Part shown: in pieces, positions 11,966 through 42,400 of the stretch
Position numbering within the stretch: position 1 is the stretch's first letter
Layout: each line of letters begins with the position of its first letter
Assembly: GCF_040436345.1 (NCBI RefSeq)
Contig: NC_133221.1
Location: 19,279,165 to 19,343,164, forward strand
Length of the DNA stretch: 64,000 nucleotides
Origin: Pagrus major
Lineage: Eukaryota > Chordata > Actinopteri > Spariformes > Sparidae
Reading direction: 5' to 3'
Notes under the pieces: generated by a model
Database searches by the model: none
The model's input: the letters and a program-made list of their open reading frames with translations, nothing else
Told to the model about the DNA's origin: nothing
Position numbers and translations under genes: made by a program

Positions 11966-14429
11966 AACACATGAGGCTGAAAGGCGACATGTGAAACCCA
12001 TTAGCGTCACTCTCTGTGTGCGTGTCTCCAGTGTGGAGACCTTTCCCTGTTAGGGGCCCTGCCTCTGACCCCAGTGTGACCCTCATGCACACCAGCAGCA
12101 GCACGGCCACGTGGGCAGAGGAGAGGGACGAGGGGGGGTGTTTGTTCACATGCTGACACACAATGTTATCATGTTTTTATATTGTCAGTTAATAGTTTGT
12201 AATTTATGAAGGAAAAGTCTGAAATGTTAACTTTCCCTTTTACCAAAGTAATAGTTTAACACTATATATTTACCTTTACTCAAGTACTTTTTACAACACT
12301 GTAGATTACTGACCCAATTCCACCCAACTATTAAATGATTTATTTTTTAAATTAAAAGGTTTCTTCCTCAAATTTATCATAACTAAATAAACTAAACAGA
12401 ACAAAACAAAATGTACTTTCAAATGTGTGTCTGTGGCGTCTGAAACAGCAGCAGGATCCTCCGCCTGAATAGCAACTCTGTACCCTGTGTTTATATTGAC
12501 ACATCATTTTCACCCACTGCTGCTCTTTCAGGCTCTATGGGAGGTCTTTTCATGGATGGGGAGGACTCGGCCACAGCAAACCCTGTGGAGGACATAAGCA
12601 AGTGGAGTGTGGAGGACGTGTGCGGCTTCATAAGCAGCCTGGCCGGATGTGCTGAATACACACAGGTGAGGACGTAGTGAGAGGGAGGAGGGAGAGAGGA
12701 AGCCAGGGGCAGGCTGACGAATAACCGTAGAAGCATAGTGACCAAGATGTAGTACATGCTGCAGCACTACTGTAGTACTTATCATTACATGTAGGTAGAA
12801 GCACTACACAGCAGTTTTTTCATGTTTATTGTGAACGTGTGCAGGTGCATGAATGCTCTTGTTGTGCATGTACGTGTACATCATGTAATTTGTGTGAATG
12901 AAATGTGTATGTGTGTGTGAATCCATATATTGTTCCAAAATGCGATATCCAGAATTTGAGAAAAGTGAGCCAGTGTTATGTTTCTTTCTATCTTTAACGA
13001 AAAAACACAACACAAAAAATATAAACTGAGAAAAAGAAAAAGTAGTAGTAAAACAATATTCACATGATGAGCTACGTGTTTAAAGATCTTATCGTAGTCT
13101 GTGTGATGTTTCCTGTGGCTTCAATATAAAAGATGGGGGTAAAAGATCCATAAATCTTGTTCCATGCAAAAATGATTTGTAAAGTTCAGCTGAAGCTAAT
13201 GAGAGGCGACAATTGTCCGAGTCAACTGAATAAAGTGGGTTAGACATACAATACAGTCTTCTTGAGAAGAAATTTTCTCTCATTAGCTTCAGATGAACTT
13301 TCAAAATTGTTTTTGCACAAAGCAAGACTGTGAAATCTGTCTCTCTCGCCTTTTACGCTGACGTCATGCGATCAAAGACTTCTGATGAATGATTCCAGTG
13401 AGCATTAACACTAAAGGGCAATGCCACCAATCTTTACATGCAGCTTCCTCTGGAGCCACAAAAGGCTTTATATTACTTTTTTCACGTATGAATCAGTGCT
13501 CCCCAAGACCTGTAAACACACTTTATTGTGTAAAATTGGCAGTTATCCTTTATACAGGCACATACAGGCATGTGGAAAGTATGCTAAAAGACAGTTTAAA
13601 AATCTGATTTGTTGCTTGATAAGACCATATTAGACCACATTTATTATTGCAAAAGTGTTGGGTTATAATCTTTAGCTTTTCCTCTCAAACTGGCTACGTA
13701 ACATTTTGGAACAGAACCACTGTTTTGTAGGTTGTGTGAATGAACGTGTAGGTTTGTGTGAGTGTGTATATGTCGGGGCTGAAGCGGCTGTGTCTCCGCC
13801 AGGTGTTTCGGGAGCAGGCCATCGATGGAGAGACATTACCGCTGCTCACTGAGGAGCACCTGCTCAACACCATGGGACTAAAGCTGGGGCCCGCGCTCAA
13901 GATCCGCTCACAGGTACACACACCACAGACCCGCGTGTGTGTTTGTGCGTGAGCGAGTGGTCAAGTCGTGTGTGAATGTTTCTGTCCGTAGGCCCAAGAT
14001 GAACCGTTAGTGTAGCTTAGATTATTCCCTTGAAGTAGCCAGCCCCACAGACTGCAGCCTCTCTTCTCTCTCTCTCTGTTTAAAATACAGCATTAGTCCA
14101 TTAGTCATTACTCGACAGGCTGAGCTGACATTCATATGGTTTCCTTGTCTCCTCAGGTGGCGCGCCGGGTTGGCAGGTTTTTCTACATGACTGGATTCCC
14201 GCTGGCGTTCCCGTTTCCGCCTTCTGCTGCGCTGCGCCCCCCAGAACGGGATCGGGACCTCCTCACCACGCCGTCTGACACACCCTTGTCACTGCCCCAC
14301 AGACCCACCTCCACCAGCAGCAGCTCCTCACCGTACAGCGGCCCCAACCCAGGGTGCTCCTCTCCCAAGCAGGAAAACGGTAACGGCTCTGCGGTGGGGG
14401 GAAGATACGAAGCCAAAACTCCTTCGTAG
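4630..14429 (+). CDS. samd11: Sterile alpha motif domain-containing protein 11 (5' partial)
   Basis: Seven exons were placed by splice sites and phase: 4630-4783, 9896-10011, 10354-10432, 11137-11921, 12532-12665, 13803-13913 and 14157-14429 (stop TAG). They encode about 549 residues. The first exon starts mid-codon after a pyrimidine-rich tract and AG, so N-terminal exons lie upstream. The order matches vertebrate SAMD11: DMLRARQEA, a QRRKQGL motif, a proline-rich stretch with PPLLSPPTAPHIALGPHL, the LRKQNLAR segment, a long charged low-complexity exon, then a C-terminal SAM domain starting KWSVEDVCGFI and including GETLPLLTEEHLL and MGLKLGPALKIR, and a tail with SPKQENG. From family knowledge, this nuclear protein (mr-s in mouse) is expressed in photoreceptors. 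With the related SAMD7 it is reported to act in Polycomb-type repression that keeps rod identity, and its SAM domain self-associates. It is tail to tail with noc2l, as in mammals. Gene identity is very secure; the missing N-terminus is the main gap. Confidence 0.95.
5547..5587. repeat. (TG)n microsatellite
   Basis: About 20 TG units following a short TATATAT stretch. A second, interrupted TG-rich stretch lies at about 5709-5745. Confidence 0.95.
6721..6880. promoter_or_regulatory. Candidate intronic regulatory element with ATTA sites
   Basis: A non-repetitive island between purine-rich tracts. It has GATTA at 6741-6745, a near-duplicated GGCCCATT unit (6751-6769) and further CATTAG cores. 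Homeodomain-type cores in unique sequence inside a developmental gene intron suggest an enhancer. This is inferred only; no conservation data are available. Confidence 0.3.
7229..7277. repeat. (CA)n microsatellite
   Basis: Perfect AC run of about 24 units, followed by more degenerate CA sequence to about 7305. Confidence 0.97.
7826..7920. promoter_or_regulatory. Candidate regulatory element, GATTA plus TAATTA
   Basis: GATTA at 7828-7832 and TAATTA at 7837-7842, only four bases apart, then TTTAATTGACC and a GC-rich non-repetitive segment. Paired- or OTX/CRX-type homeodomain proteins bind such cores. Function is inferred. Confidence 0.3.
7980..8031. repeat. (TG)n microsatellite
   Basis: Perfect 52-bp TG run followed by a G-rich tract (8041-8080) with several runs of at least three G. 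Confidence 0.97.
8150..8400. promoter_or_regulatory. Candidate OTX/CRX-type enhancer in samd11 intron
   Basis: A GC-rich, non-repetitive 250-bp island with four GATTA cores at 8192-8197 (GGATTA), 8206-8210, 8297-8301 (within GATTAATT) and 8352-8356, plus TAATTA at 8225-8230. SAMD11 (mr-s) is an established CRX target in mammalian photoreceptors, and the CRX/OTX core is GGATTA or TAATCC. The cluster is directly visible; enhancer function is an inference. Confidence 0.4.
9529..9588. repeat. (TG)n microsatellite
   Basis: Perfect 60-bp TG run, about 300 bp upstream of the samd11 exon at 9896. Confidence 0.97.
10487..11029. mobile_element. MITE-like non-autonomous element in samd11 intron
   Basis: The left end begins AAAGGAGACCTATTATGC and the right end, read in reverse complement, begins AAGGAGACATATTCTGC, giving imperfect terminal inverted repeats about 540 bp apart. 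Identical 7-bp copies of TAAAAGT at 10487-10493 and 11023-11029 look like a target-site duplication. The interior has no open frame of note and includes the segment GACCAATCAGAGCAGACTGG. The sequence resembles a repeat I remember as widespread in teleost genomes; the family name is not certain. Confidence 0.75.
11935..11961. repeat. (CA)n run just inside a samd11 intron
   Basis: Lies 13 bp beyond the donor of the 785-bp exon. If that intron were retained, the frame would stay open to 11974 and add a Thr-His repeat tail. Confidence 0.9.
13138..13355. mobile_element. Foldback (inverted-repeat) element in samd11 intron
   Basis: The arm around 13150-13207 (with GCTGAAGCTAATGAGAG) is matched in reverse complement by the arm at about 13277-13350 (with CTCTCATTAGCTTCAGATG). 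Arms are roughly 60-70 bp with mismatches and a spacer of about 70 bp. It fits a small MITE or foldback repeat. No coding capacity. Confidence 0.65.
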
Positions 14430-15910
14430 GAGAGGGACGGGCAGGGGTGAAGAGGGCAGACCTGCCTCGAACTAACCATAGAGGGTGTGAAGGGGGAACA
14501 TGAACCAGAGAGATTGACTCCCAGATCCCCCTCACACCTCTGGACCGTTTCGCTGAAATTTATGGGAAAATATTGAACTGGAATAAAAGACAGCTGGACC
14601 GTATCCGACAAACCAATCAGCCTCTGAGTTCCTCTGCAGTGGCTGTAGCCGAGCAGAATCCAAACAAAGTGGGTTGGGGAAGGGAGACACGTGAAGCGAC
14701 AGAGAAAGAGGAAAAAGGAGACAGCTGGTCACAGACAGCCTGCCAAAAAAAAAAGGAGCGAAGCCCTGCCACAAATGCGACATTCTTGCAAGTCAGACAG
14801 TCAGACGCTAGCGGAAACTCTTCCTTCCTTCCTGGGCTGGAGGAAGCTCCGCTCACTCACTCACACTCCCTTTTCTCTTGTCTCTCTCTCTCTCTCTCTC
14901 CGACTGCTCTCACCACAAGCCCTGCAGAACCCAGGAATTAAAAAGAGACGCCTCTACTCTTTTTTTTGTTTTTTTTGTTTTAATCTCCCTCCCTTCCTTC
15001 CTTCTCTCTCTTCGCCTGTTTCCCCGAGGCCAAAAAGCAGCACGGAGCTGTCTTTTGTAGAGTTGAAGCATATGCTGAGCAGCACCAGATCTGACCAGCT
15101 CCCTCTTATCACTGCAACTATGCATTCCACTGTCCCGATACCAAAGATGACCGGACGTGTGGAATTGGAACCATGTTTCACAATGTGTCTGCTTCTTGTT
15201 TTTTTGCATTAATGGTCTGAGAGAAAGACTGATCCAACAGGGAAATGCTAGGCTAGTGCCTCATGTGATGGACTGTATTTGAGGTGACATACAAACGCTT
15301 ACAAACGTCGGTGAAATGCTGAAGCCTCACTGAGAAGAGGCTCGTGACATTGTACGCTTGTGTTGACTACTGTGGGAGGTAGGGAAAACATGCAAAATTG
15401 TACAGAATCATGCTTAAGATGAAAATATCCTGAAGGTTACATACGTGGTACTTTTACTTTTTGTTAAATGTAGTTGCACGAATAAGGTTTTCTTTACTGA
15501 AAAATGTGACTTGCTGAACTTTGGTGGTACTTTTGTTCATACTTCTTTTTGTTCTGCCATTTTTTAAAAAAAGTGTAATATTAAAAAGACGCTCCAATCT
15601 TGATGAATGCTACTTCAGCATATAAATATGAGGAAAAAAATATTTATAGGACTTTTGATGTAGTAGATAAAGCAGATTATGATATGTATTATAATTAGCC
15701 CTTAAGATGGATTCCAAAGATACTCTTACTTTGTTTTCTCTTGGTTGCAGGGAAAAGAAAGGCACAAAGCTCTTAATGCAAATGTTTTGAATTTGTTATG
15801 GATTTTTTTTTTTAAACTACGCAAGCAATGAATTAAAAATGGTCTCTAGATTTCCCTTCAAAAATTTTGTCTTCATCCTATTTTTCTATTCACCACACAG
15901 GTGAAATAAA
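14430..15910 (+). other. samd11: samd11 3' UTR with poly(A) signal
   Basis: About 1.5 kb of sequence follows the TAG stop and becomes AT-rich, with several TATTTATA-like and ATTTA-like stretches around 15560-15660. A canonical AATAAA at 15905-15910 is the best poly(A) signal before the T/C-rich tract that follows. The exact cleavage site is inferred. Confidence 0.6.
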
Positions 15911-16169
15911 TCCTAAAGAAATTTCTCTGCTTTCTCTTTTCTCTCTCGTGTCTGCGTCAAACGTATATTCGCCTTTTCCTCCTCAGGTGTTTGTGGTTCT
16001 TGTGTAAAAACGTGCAGGGGGGAGTGTGCAGTCTCCTGATGTGTGTTTGTGTGAAGGGGAGGTGACCCACAGGGGGCACAGTTCAGGTCAACACCAGCTG
16101 TCAGAGTGTGAGGTTCAGCCGCAGGCCAAGGCCTCCCTTGCCTGTGGGGATAAACCTGACCCTCCTCAT

Positions 16170-16207
<38 letters not shown>

Positions 16208-17145
16208 CCAGAACGAGGAACAGCCCCCACTCACTCGTACCTTCCTCCTTCAAAGAGTTCACACTGAAGCAGTGCGCTCTGCTCACTCCACTGGGACTTC
16301 CCCTCGCTTAAGGCTGGGCCTCTGCACCACAAGATTCTGTATTCACTGAAACGACTACAGAGGAACTGCGACGCCACAAAAGTGTTTCTCAAATCATACC
16401 TCCATTGTGGCGGTTAAATCCATGTCAAACACCTCACCTGCCCTGCATTGTACACCAATGAATGCACGCAACAAAAGGCTGGTATCACCTTTAGTTTAGT
16501 CTGGCTGGTGCAGTGAAGTCGGGATAAGTTGGAGTAAGAAAGCGGAGTCTGAGCATGTGAATACACAGACAGAAAAGACAGTGGTCTGGGCGGGGGGTGG
16601 GTGAGGAGTTGGCACAGAAACAGACCAGCCTGTGTTGCTGCTCTACCACCTGGGCAGAGAGTCTTGGCACGGCATCAGACGCCACCCTGCCAGCCTGGCA
16701 CAGCACTGCCGCCTCAGGGCTAAACACCCGCCTCTCTGTAGCCCCCTCCTCCTCTTGGCCGGCCCAGCCTGGCTCGGCCCGGCTCAGCAAGGCTCATGAG
16801 CTCTCTCCAAAATAGCCCGTCCTCAGAGCCCGAGGGTGTCTACAGGTGTGCACATGTATGGAGGACACAAATGACTTGATTCAGGTGCATCAACATGTAC
16901 GTACACGCTTAAATTAATTTACAAAAAAAACAAGGAAACCAATGTGGATTCTTGAACTCTGTCTTTTCTTTTACAGTTTCAATGCTTAATAAAATTACAC
17001 CATTAACATGTTTGCACTGTACAGGTCCAATAATACCAAATACAAAAGGAGAGAAAATAGAAAGTCCAACATTATTTGTCATATAGATGGTCGGTAAAGT
17101 TGAGAGCATCTCTCAGGTGAGCGTGAGTGTGTGCGTCTGTGAAGC
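15911..17145. other. samd11-noc2l tail-to-tail intergenic interval / noc2l 3' UTR
   Basis: The interval lies between two convergent genes. It contains a (CA)n run at 16175-16204 and GC-rich unique sequence at 16570-16800. The part nearest 17145 should be noc2l 3' UTR, but no canonical AATAAA in the noc2l sense was recognised between about 16890 and 17145, so its end is not placed. Confidence 0.55.
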
Positions 17146-36492
<19,347 letters not shown>

Positions 36493-37350
36493 GCTGGATC
36501 CAAAACGTGACTATCCAACCTCAATACCCACAATCCATCGGTGCAAGCTGGAAGAGTTGGTTTTATGTTTCACGGGTGTTATCCTGTTTTCGACTGATTG
36601 TTAAAATGTAATAATTCAAGCATACTATTTTGAAACAGCACTACAGGCGTGTTTTGGATAGTGTTTTCCTAATGAATGTGCAAATCAAAATCAATCATCA
36701 TTAATACTTAAAGGGATCTGAATTAAAAAAAAACAGCCGTCGAGCACGACAACCTCAAAATTACACTGTCAAAGCTGTGTACAAGAACAAGGGGTGTTTT
36801 GATGCCACACGTGAGGTTTTAAATTAAATGAACAGCTGCTTTCACGAGACACAGGCAGCTGTGGAGTCGCAGAGAGAGAACTTTCCCTTTTTTAATTGTT
36901 AGTCAGTAAGTTAAACAGCCACAAAGCTGGGCAAGCTGACAAACAGGAAGAAATCATTGCTGCTGTCATATCGACACCGACGACGGCTGGTGGTGAGAGC
37001 TGCTTTTAATTGTTCTGTAGGTGGAGCTAATGTTAGCTTAGTTATCTACATACATAGACAGTCATTCGTGACGTTTATTTTGTGTTAATAGTAGGATGAT
37101 AAATGCACGGTTGCCATCAAAAAGAATATTGACCACTGAATTTCTGCGAGTTGTTCGTTGTTTGTTTCATTTATTGTCCTGGGTGACCGAGACGAGGGGA
37201 TGGTTCGGGCTCTGACCAATCATAGCCCTTCCAGCTAACACCCCGCCTTCCGCGCTGGCTGAAATGAATTTATCGAACGCACTTCCGGACTCTGACCAGA
37301 CAAAAGGGGGCGCTTAAGGTCGTCCGCGTTACGTCGAGTAATGAACGAGC
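36493..37350. promoter_or_regulatory. Head-to-head noc2l/klhl17 promoter interval
   Basis: The divergent interval between the noc2l start codon and the presumed klhl17 5' exon. Visible sites include CCAAT at 37216-37220, an ETS-type ACTTCCGG at 37281-37288 and a half-CRE-like TTACGTCG at 37329-37336. There is no obvious TATA box. The arrangement fits a bidirectional housekeeping-type promoter, but transcription starts are not placed. Confidence 0.55.
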
Positions 37351-37717
37351 ATCCATTGTGAACGTTTGACATTTGCGCCTCGGCGTTGACTTCCTTTGTT
37401 TCTCATGTGCGCCTCTCTCGTCCCGCGGCATCGTATGTCAACATCATGAGCAGCATCTCTACTTTCACCTCCGACAGCTCCAGCGCCACCTTAACAAACC
37501 GATGTCAGCTTTCATGCAGTTTTTTTGCATTGACGTCAACCACATACAGCACAAAACAGAGGCTTTCTTCATGTATCGTATGCTGGAGACAGAATGTGGA
37601 CAGATAGCTAAACACAGGTACCAATTTTAAACCAATCTGACTGCGACAGCTGCTGCTTTATTTCTCATCACATCGAGGAAGACACCGTCTGCAAGGATAA
37701 CCGCGACAAAGCCACCG
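37350..37717 (+). other. klhl17: Candidate non-coding 5' exon of klhl17
   Basis: Sequence downstream of the promoter-like interval, ending at a plausible donor CCG|GTAAAG at 37717/37718. An alternative donor CAG|GTACCA lies at 37616/37617. In the frame that would join the exon at 39385, a TAA at 37628-37630 is followed by no ATG, so this exon should be 5' UTR. Its boundaries are provisional. Confidence 0.35.
37531..37538. promoter_or_regulatory. Consensus CRE palindrome
   Basis: A perfect TGACGTCA lies in the presumed klhl17 5' region. CREB/ATF-family proteins bind this palindrome. Whether it is used is not known. Confidence 0.5.
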
Positions 37718-39384
37718 GTAAAGAAATTACACATTCATCCTCTCTATTGCTGCTGCTGCTGCTGCTGTTATTCAGTGGGGGTTGGGGGTTCTTGAGACAT
37801 TAGGTGGCTGATTTATGAACAGAAACACCCTTCTGTCCAAAAGAGATCTCAGTGCATCCAGCAAGATTGTGCATGTTTGTCAAGGATCATCAGAGCGTCT
37901 GTGTGGATAGCAGACAAGGTTTAGAGCCAGGGAGGCAAGAGAAGAGTTTAAAAGACAAGGTGCTCTGTTAGTTTTAATGCCACAATTATGTTATCACTCC
38001 TGCCTCAACCTCCCATGTATCCATGTCTCTATTTGCAGCATTGTCTCGTGTTATCCCCTTGGGCACCAGAGCAGATTGTTCCCCCATAGAGGAGCACGGC
38101 TGGTGTGTTTTTGTGGTCCATTGTGTTTTGGAAAATAGGACTCAAAGCTAGACGCCAGGCAGCTGTGGTGACATTTGAGATGGTCCACAGTGGGACAGTG
38201 CGGAGTATTGAGTTGAAAGACTGTCTCTTAACAGATGACAACATGATTATGATGATACTCAGTGAATAGTCTATTTGACTGAGGAGACGAGCGTGAATTA
38301 ACTTTATCAGAAACCACAATAAGTTGTGCTTTCGGTCTTGAGGGTTGCATTTCCTGGACTCCTATCGGTCCTCACTAGCTTGTGCTGTTGTCACAGAAAC
38401 CTCTCTTTATATTTACAAACATAAATGATGAAACATAGTGAGTAAATCATCACTAAAGGAAAATATTTTCCCACATCGTATTGTGGGAACCATGCTCAAA
38501 TAGCAGGAGATATGGAGTGAAATAGTAATTATTTTAATCTATCCAGTTAAGGATATTTTAAACAGCACATCATCTATGTGGATGCTGTCCATCAGAGGAG
38601 TTTGGGGCCAGTAAGCTTCTGTTTGTGAGTCTGTTTTTCTGCCTTTACCAGGTATCAGACCATCATTTGATTTCAGAGACATATTTTCAGAAGTATGATA
38701 TAACTGTGGTGTCCAGTTTCCCTCATCCAGTAGTTTGCCTTAGTGCATCCTAAATATTCATCAGACAACAACTTCGAAGATGCCGCGTGACGATGATGGT
38801 TATGCAACACTCTGAAGTGTGTTCTCCATCCGAGTGCAGGGCGGATGAGTGCACAAAGGAAAAGGCTAACTCAGGCTACATCCTTCTCTCCTCCCACCCT
38901 GCCTACCCAAGGCTGCAGCTGGGGTGAGGTGGGGGGCTTCACAGCAAAATCTGGTGCAATTTAACTCGCTGGTCAGCAGTCATTACTATTAGATAAACCA
39001 ATACAGTCCAATAAATGAGAAGCCTGGATTGATTTCATTCCAATAAAGTCTATCTTCTCTCTGTTGACGTAATGAGATTTAATGAGTCTCGACAGTGAAT
39101 GTCAAATAACCAGGCCAGCTGACCTACAACACTTTGTAATTGTACTGAGATTTCTGTCATGCTGGTAGGCTTCCTGTCATAGCTGTCAGGATGGGTACGA
39201 TAACAGTAACAATAGGTGCAGTGATTGGTCAAGACACCTGTCATAACACCTGCATCCTTGCACACCCCTTGTAGGTAGAGTTAGAGTCTAACCCCTTGTA
39301 AGTTTTTCTGATGACAAAAGACATTTTAAAAAGTTAATGACATTGGTATTAACTGACGTGAAAATGGTTTTCTGCATCTTTCAG
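37718..39384 (+). other. klhl17 5' UTR intron (presumed)
   Basis: No coding exon seen. It contains a short (GCT)n near 37748 and otherwise unique, mixed-composition sequence ending in the pyrimidine-rich acceptor at 39382-39384. Confidence 0.5.
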
Positions 39385-39435
39385 TTGCCCAGAGTGCGGC
39401 CCAGGCAAGAGCCCGCGACGGCCACATCAGGCACC

Positions 39436-42400
39436 ATGATGGAAGGGGGCATGCAGCTGCTCAACCGCGACGGCCACAGCATCTCGCACAACTCAAAGCG
39501 GCACTACCATGACTCCTTCGTGTCCATGAACAGGATGCGACAGCGCGGCTTACTGTGCGACATCGTGCTCCATGTTTCCAACAAAGAAATCAAGGCGCAC
39601 AAAGTGGTGCTGGCATCCTGCAGCCCCTACTTCCATGCTATGTTTACCAGTAGGTTCAGTCCATCATTTTATTCCTATTACACGCCTGCTGTTTTTCTGT
39701 TGCTCAGAGTTTGATGACACAACAATTCGTGTGTGCAGTGAACGCTACCTCATCCTTCCAGCATCATCACTTCCTTCCCCCCCTTCCTGTCTGGGGCACA
39801 GGTGGTCAGATGAGGTCTGTGAGTCTCAGATTTCCTCCCGACACTAGACCTTTGTGAGGGTACAATGTGTCTCCAGACAGTCAGCTGTCTGGCTTTTGAG
39901 ACTCAGCTGCAGGGCTTCCTCTCATCTGACCCAGTCTCTAATTAGCCCATGTTAACAGACTCTGCTGGTCTTTAATGGTCATCCAAACAGCAAAATCCCA
40001 ACTCCCCTGCAGATATTGTGTTTTCAGCTTCTTCTAACTAAAGGAGATGAATCATTTGATTGTTGATTTAGAACCCTCTGACGTAGAGTCCTGCAGGAAC
40101 ATCCGTGCTGGGCAAGAGTGTATATATTCAGGAATTTCAAAAACCACACAAGAACTGATTAAATCGACAGCAACAAATGAGCTATGCTGATATTTGGCAG
40201 CAGTGCTGTATACATTCGGAGCTGCCACGTGACAGCATGATGGAACAGGGAGGCAATTATATCAGCCAGAGTTTTACTGGTTATAAAATAAAATAAAACT
40301 GCTCTCGTTCTGTGCGGTCATGCAGATGAGATGTCGGAGAGTCGGCAGACCCATGTGACCCTACATGACATCGACCCTCAGGCTTTGGAGCAGCTGGTCC
40401 AGTACGCCTACACAGCAGAAATTGTGGTCGGGGAAGGCAACGTGCAGGTAGGAAGATGGTCAAATTAGACTTTTTATTTGATCCCTATTCATCACATCTC
40501 ACAGAGCACAAGTCGATACAAAAGACTCACAGTGTGTATTCGTCTGAAATTGCTCTCTTCCTAGACGTTACTCCCAGCAGCCAGCCTGCTGCAGCTCAAT
40601 GGGGTGCGGGATGCCTGCTGTAAGTTCCTGCTCAGCCAGCTGGACCCTTCCAACTGCCTGGGCATCCGAGGATTCGCTGACACGCACTCCTGCAGTGACC
40701 TGCTCAAGTCGGCGCACAAGTATGTCCTGCAGCACTTTGTGGAGGTGTCCAAGACCGAGGAGTTCATGCTGCTGCCACTGAAACAGGTAGGGGTGATGCC
40801 TTTTCTGCTAACTGGTGCTTGTTAAAGAAAGCAGTTTAAATGGTGGCACGTGGTCACGATGGTGAACTTATTGATGTTTTTGGTGTAGTACAAGGAAGGG
40901 TTAGTATAGGCCATACATTAGTACAGCACAGGGTTATCAATCATACAGACAGTAAGTTACATCCAGCAGTGTGTAGACCATTGTTCCAGTATTTTATGTA
41001 CTGTTTAGATTGTTGTCTTGAGGAAAAGGTCAATGTCTCCATACAGTGTGTTTTGTTGACAACTGAGGTCTAGTCATCCTTGAATGGCGGGTTTGCCAGC
41101 AGCCATTTCCGTGTGATGGCTTTCTTGCTGGCAACCACAAGTACTTTATAAATATAAATGTCCTGGGCTGTGAGTTTTGCTGGGATTTGTCCCAGGTATA
41201 ATGTGACAAAAGATCATCCAAGTTCCAATTTCTATTCCAAAAATGTTCCCCATCACCTTGGCAATCTCTTGCCAAAATGAATGCAGTAGAGGACAGCCCT
41301 GAATTTTATGAAAGTGGTGAATTTTTAATTTTGAAGTCACAAAGTGTCGTATCATATAGTTACAGAATTCTCACCAGGATATTGAGTTGGTAGTCCTCGT
41401 CTGACTTTCCAGTCTTCCTCAGATATCTCAAGGACATGGACTGTAGGAGAACTTTGTAGATAGTTTTGTAGTCTATTATAATTTGTGATACAAGCTGTAT
41501 GTTGTCTTCGGTCTTAAATGCATTAGTGATTCCCTATTGATTAGATCAGGTTCACAATTGGGGATGGGACGATAAAAGATTGTATCGCGATTGTGGTGAA
41601 TTTTCATTATTGAGATAACTGTGAATATCCTTACATAAACAACTTGAAAAAGCTGTCTAACTCGCTGATAAATATTTGATCCCTAACTTATTTAGAATTG
41701 CCTAAGTCTGTGAGCATGGCTGAATGCACAGCTTGCACGTTGTATCCCCCACCAAAACAAGTTAAATCGGATGTGTGTAAAATACTACAGATTCCAAGCT
41801 AAAAAACGACAGGGAGATGAGGATACCACCATTTATTTATCCTTAATTTGTGCAGGAAGACCTCATGACATTTCCTGATCAGGCCTAGTCTCATTACTTT
41901 AATCATATTACTTTAAAATGTCCTTCATTATGAATTCATGGCAGGAAATTATCAACTTTTGGGTTATCAATTTGCTGCTTACTTCAGTGGCTCTACTGGA
42001 GTAATTCATCTACTTGCTCATAAATACACCATAAAGAACATTAATATGAAGCTTTCAGTTTATCAGCTTCTCCTCACTATTATAAAATGTATCCAAACCA
42101 GTCATGTTTTCCATCACAGAGGCTCCCCAAGGGAAGTGGCCTCAGCGTTGTGTTTTTACCGTTCATTAGGATGACCTCTCTTCTTCCTCAGCTCGCTACA
42201 TCAATCACTGTCTCTTGTGGTTTTATCATCCCAGTGTGCTGCCACGGATTACTTTATCTGGCACATCAACTTAGCCAAACTATCACTTATTCATCCGCTG
42301 GGCACAGCAGTGGCAGCGCTGTGGTTCCTGTCCTGGAAGTGGTGATTAGGCAAAGCTAGTGGCATTTTCACAGCCGCTGTACTGTTTATATGCTAACAGC

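Noticed and set aside
14573..15212. Open frames of 120-170 residues after the samd11 stop
   Set aside because: They lie in the samd11 3' UTR, are low complexity (Leu/Ser-rich from CT runs) and match nothing I recognise.
37373..37630. Two open frames in the klhl17 5' region
   Set aside because: Neither is in frame with the klhl17 coding exon nor resembles a family; probably 5' UTR sequence.
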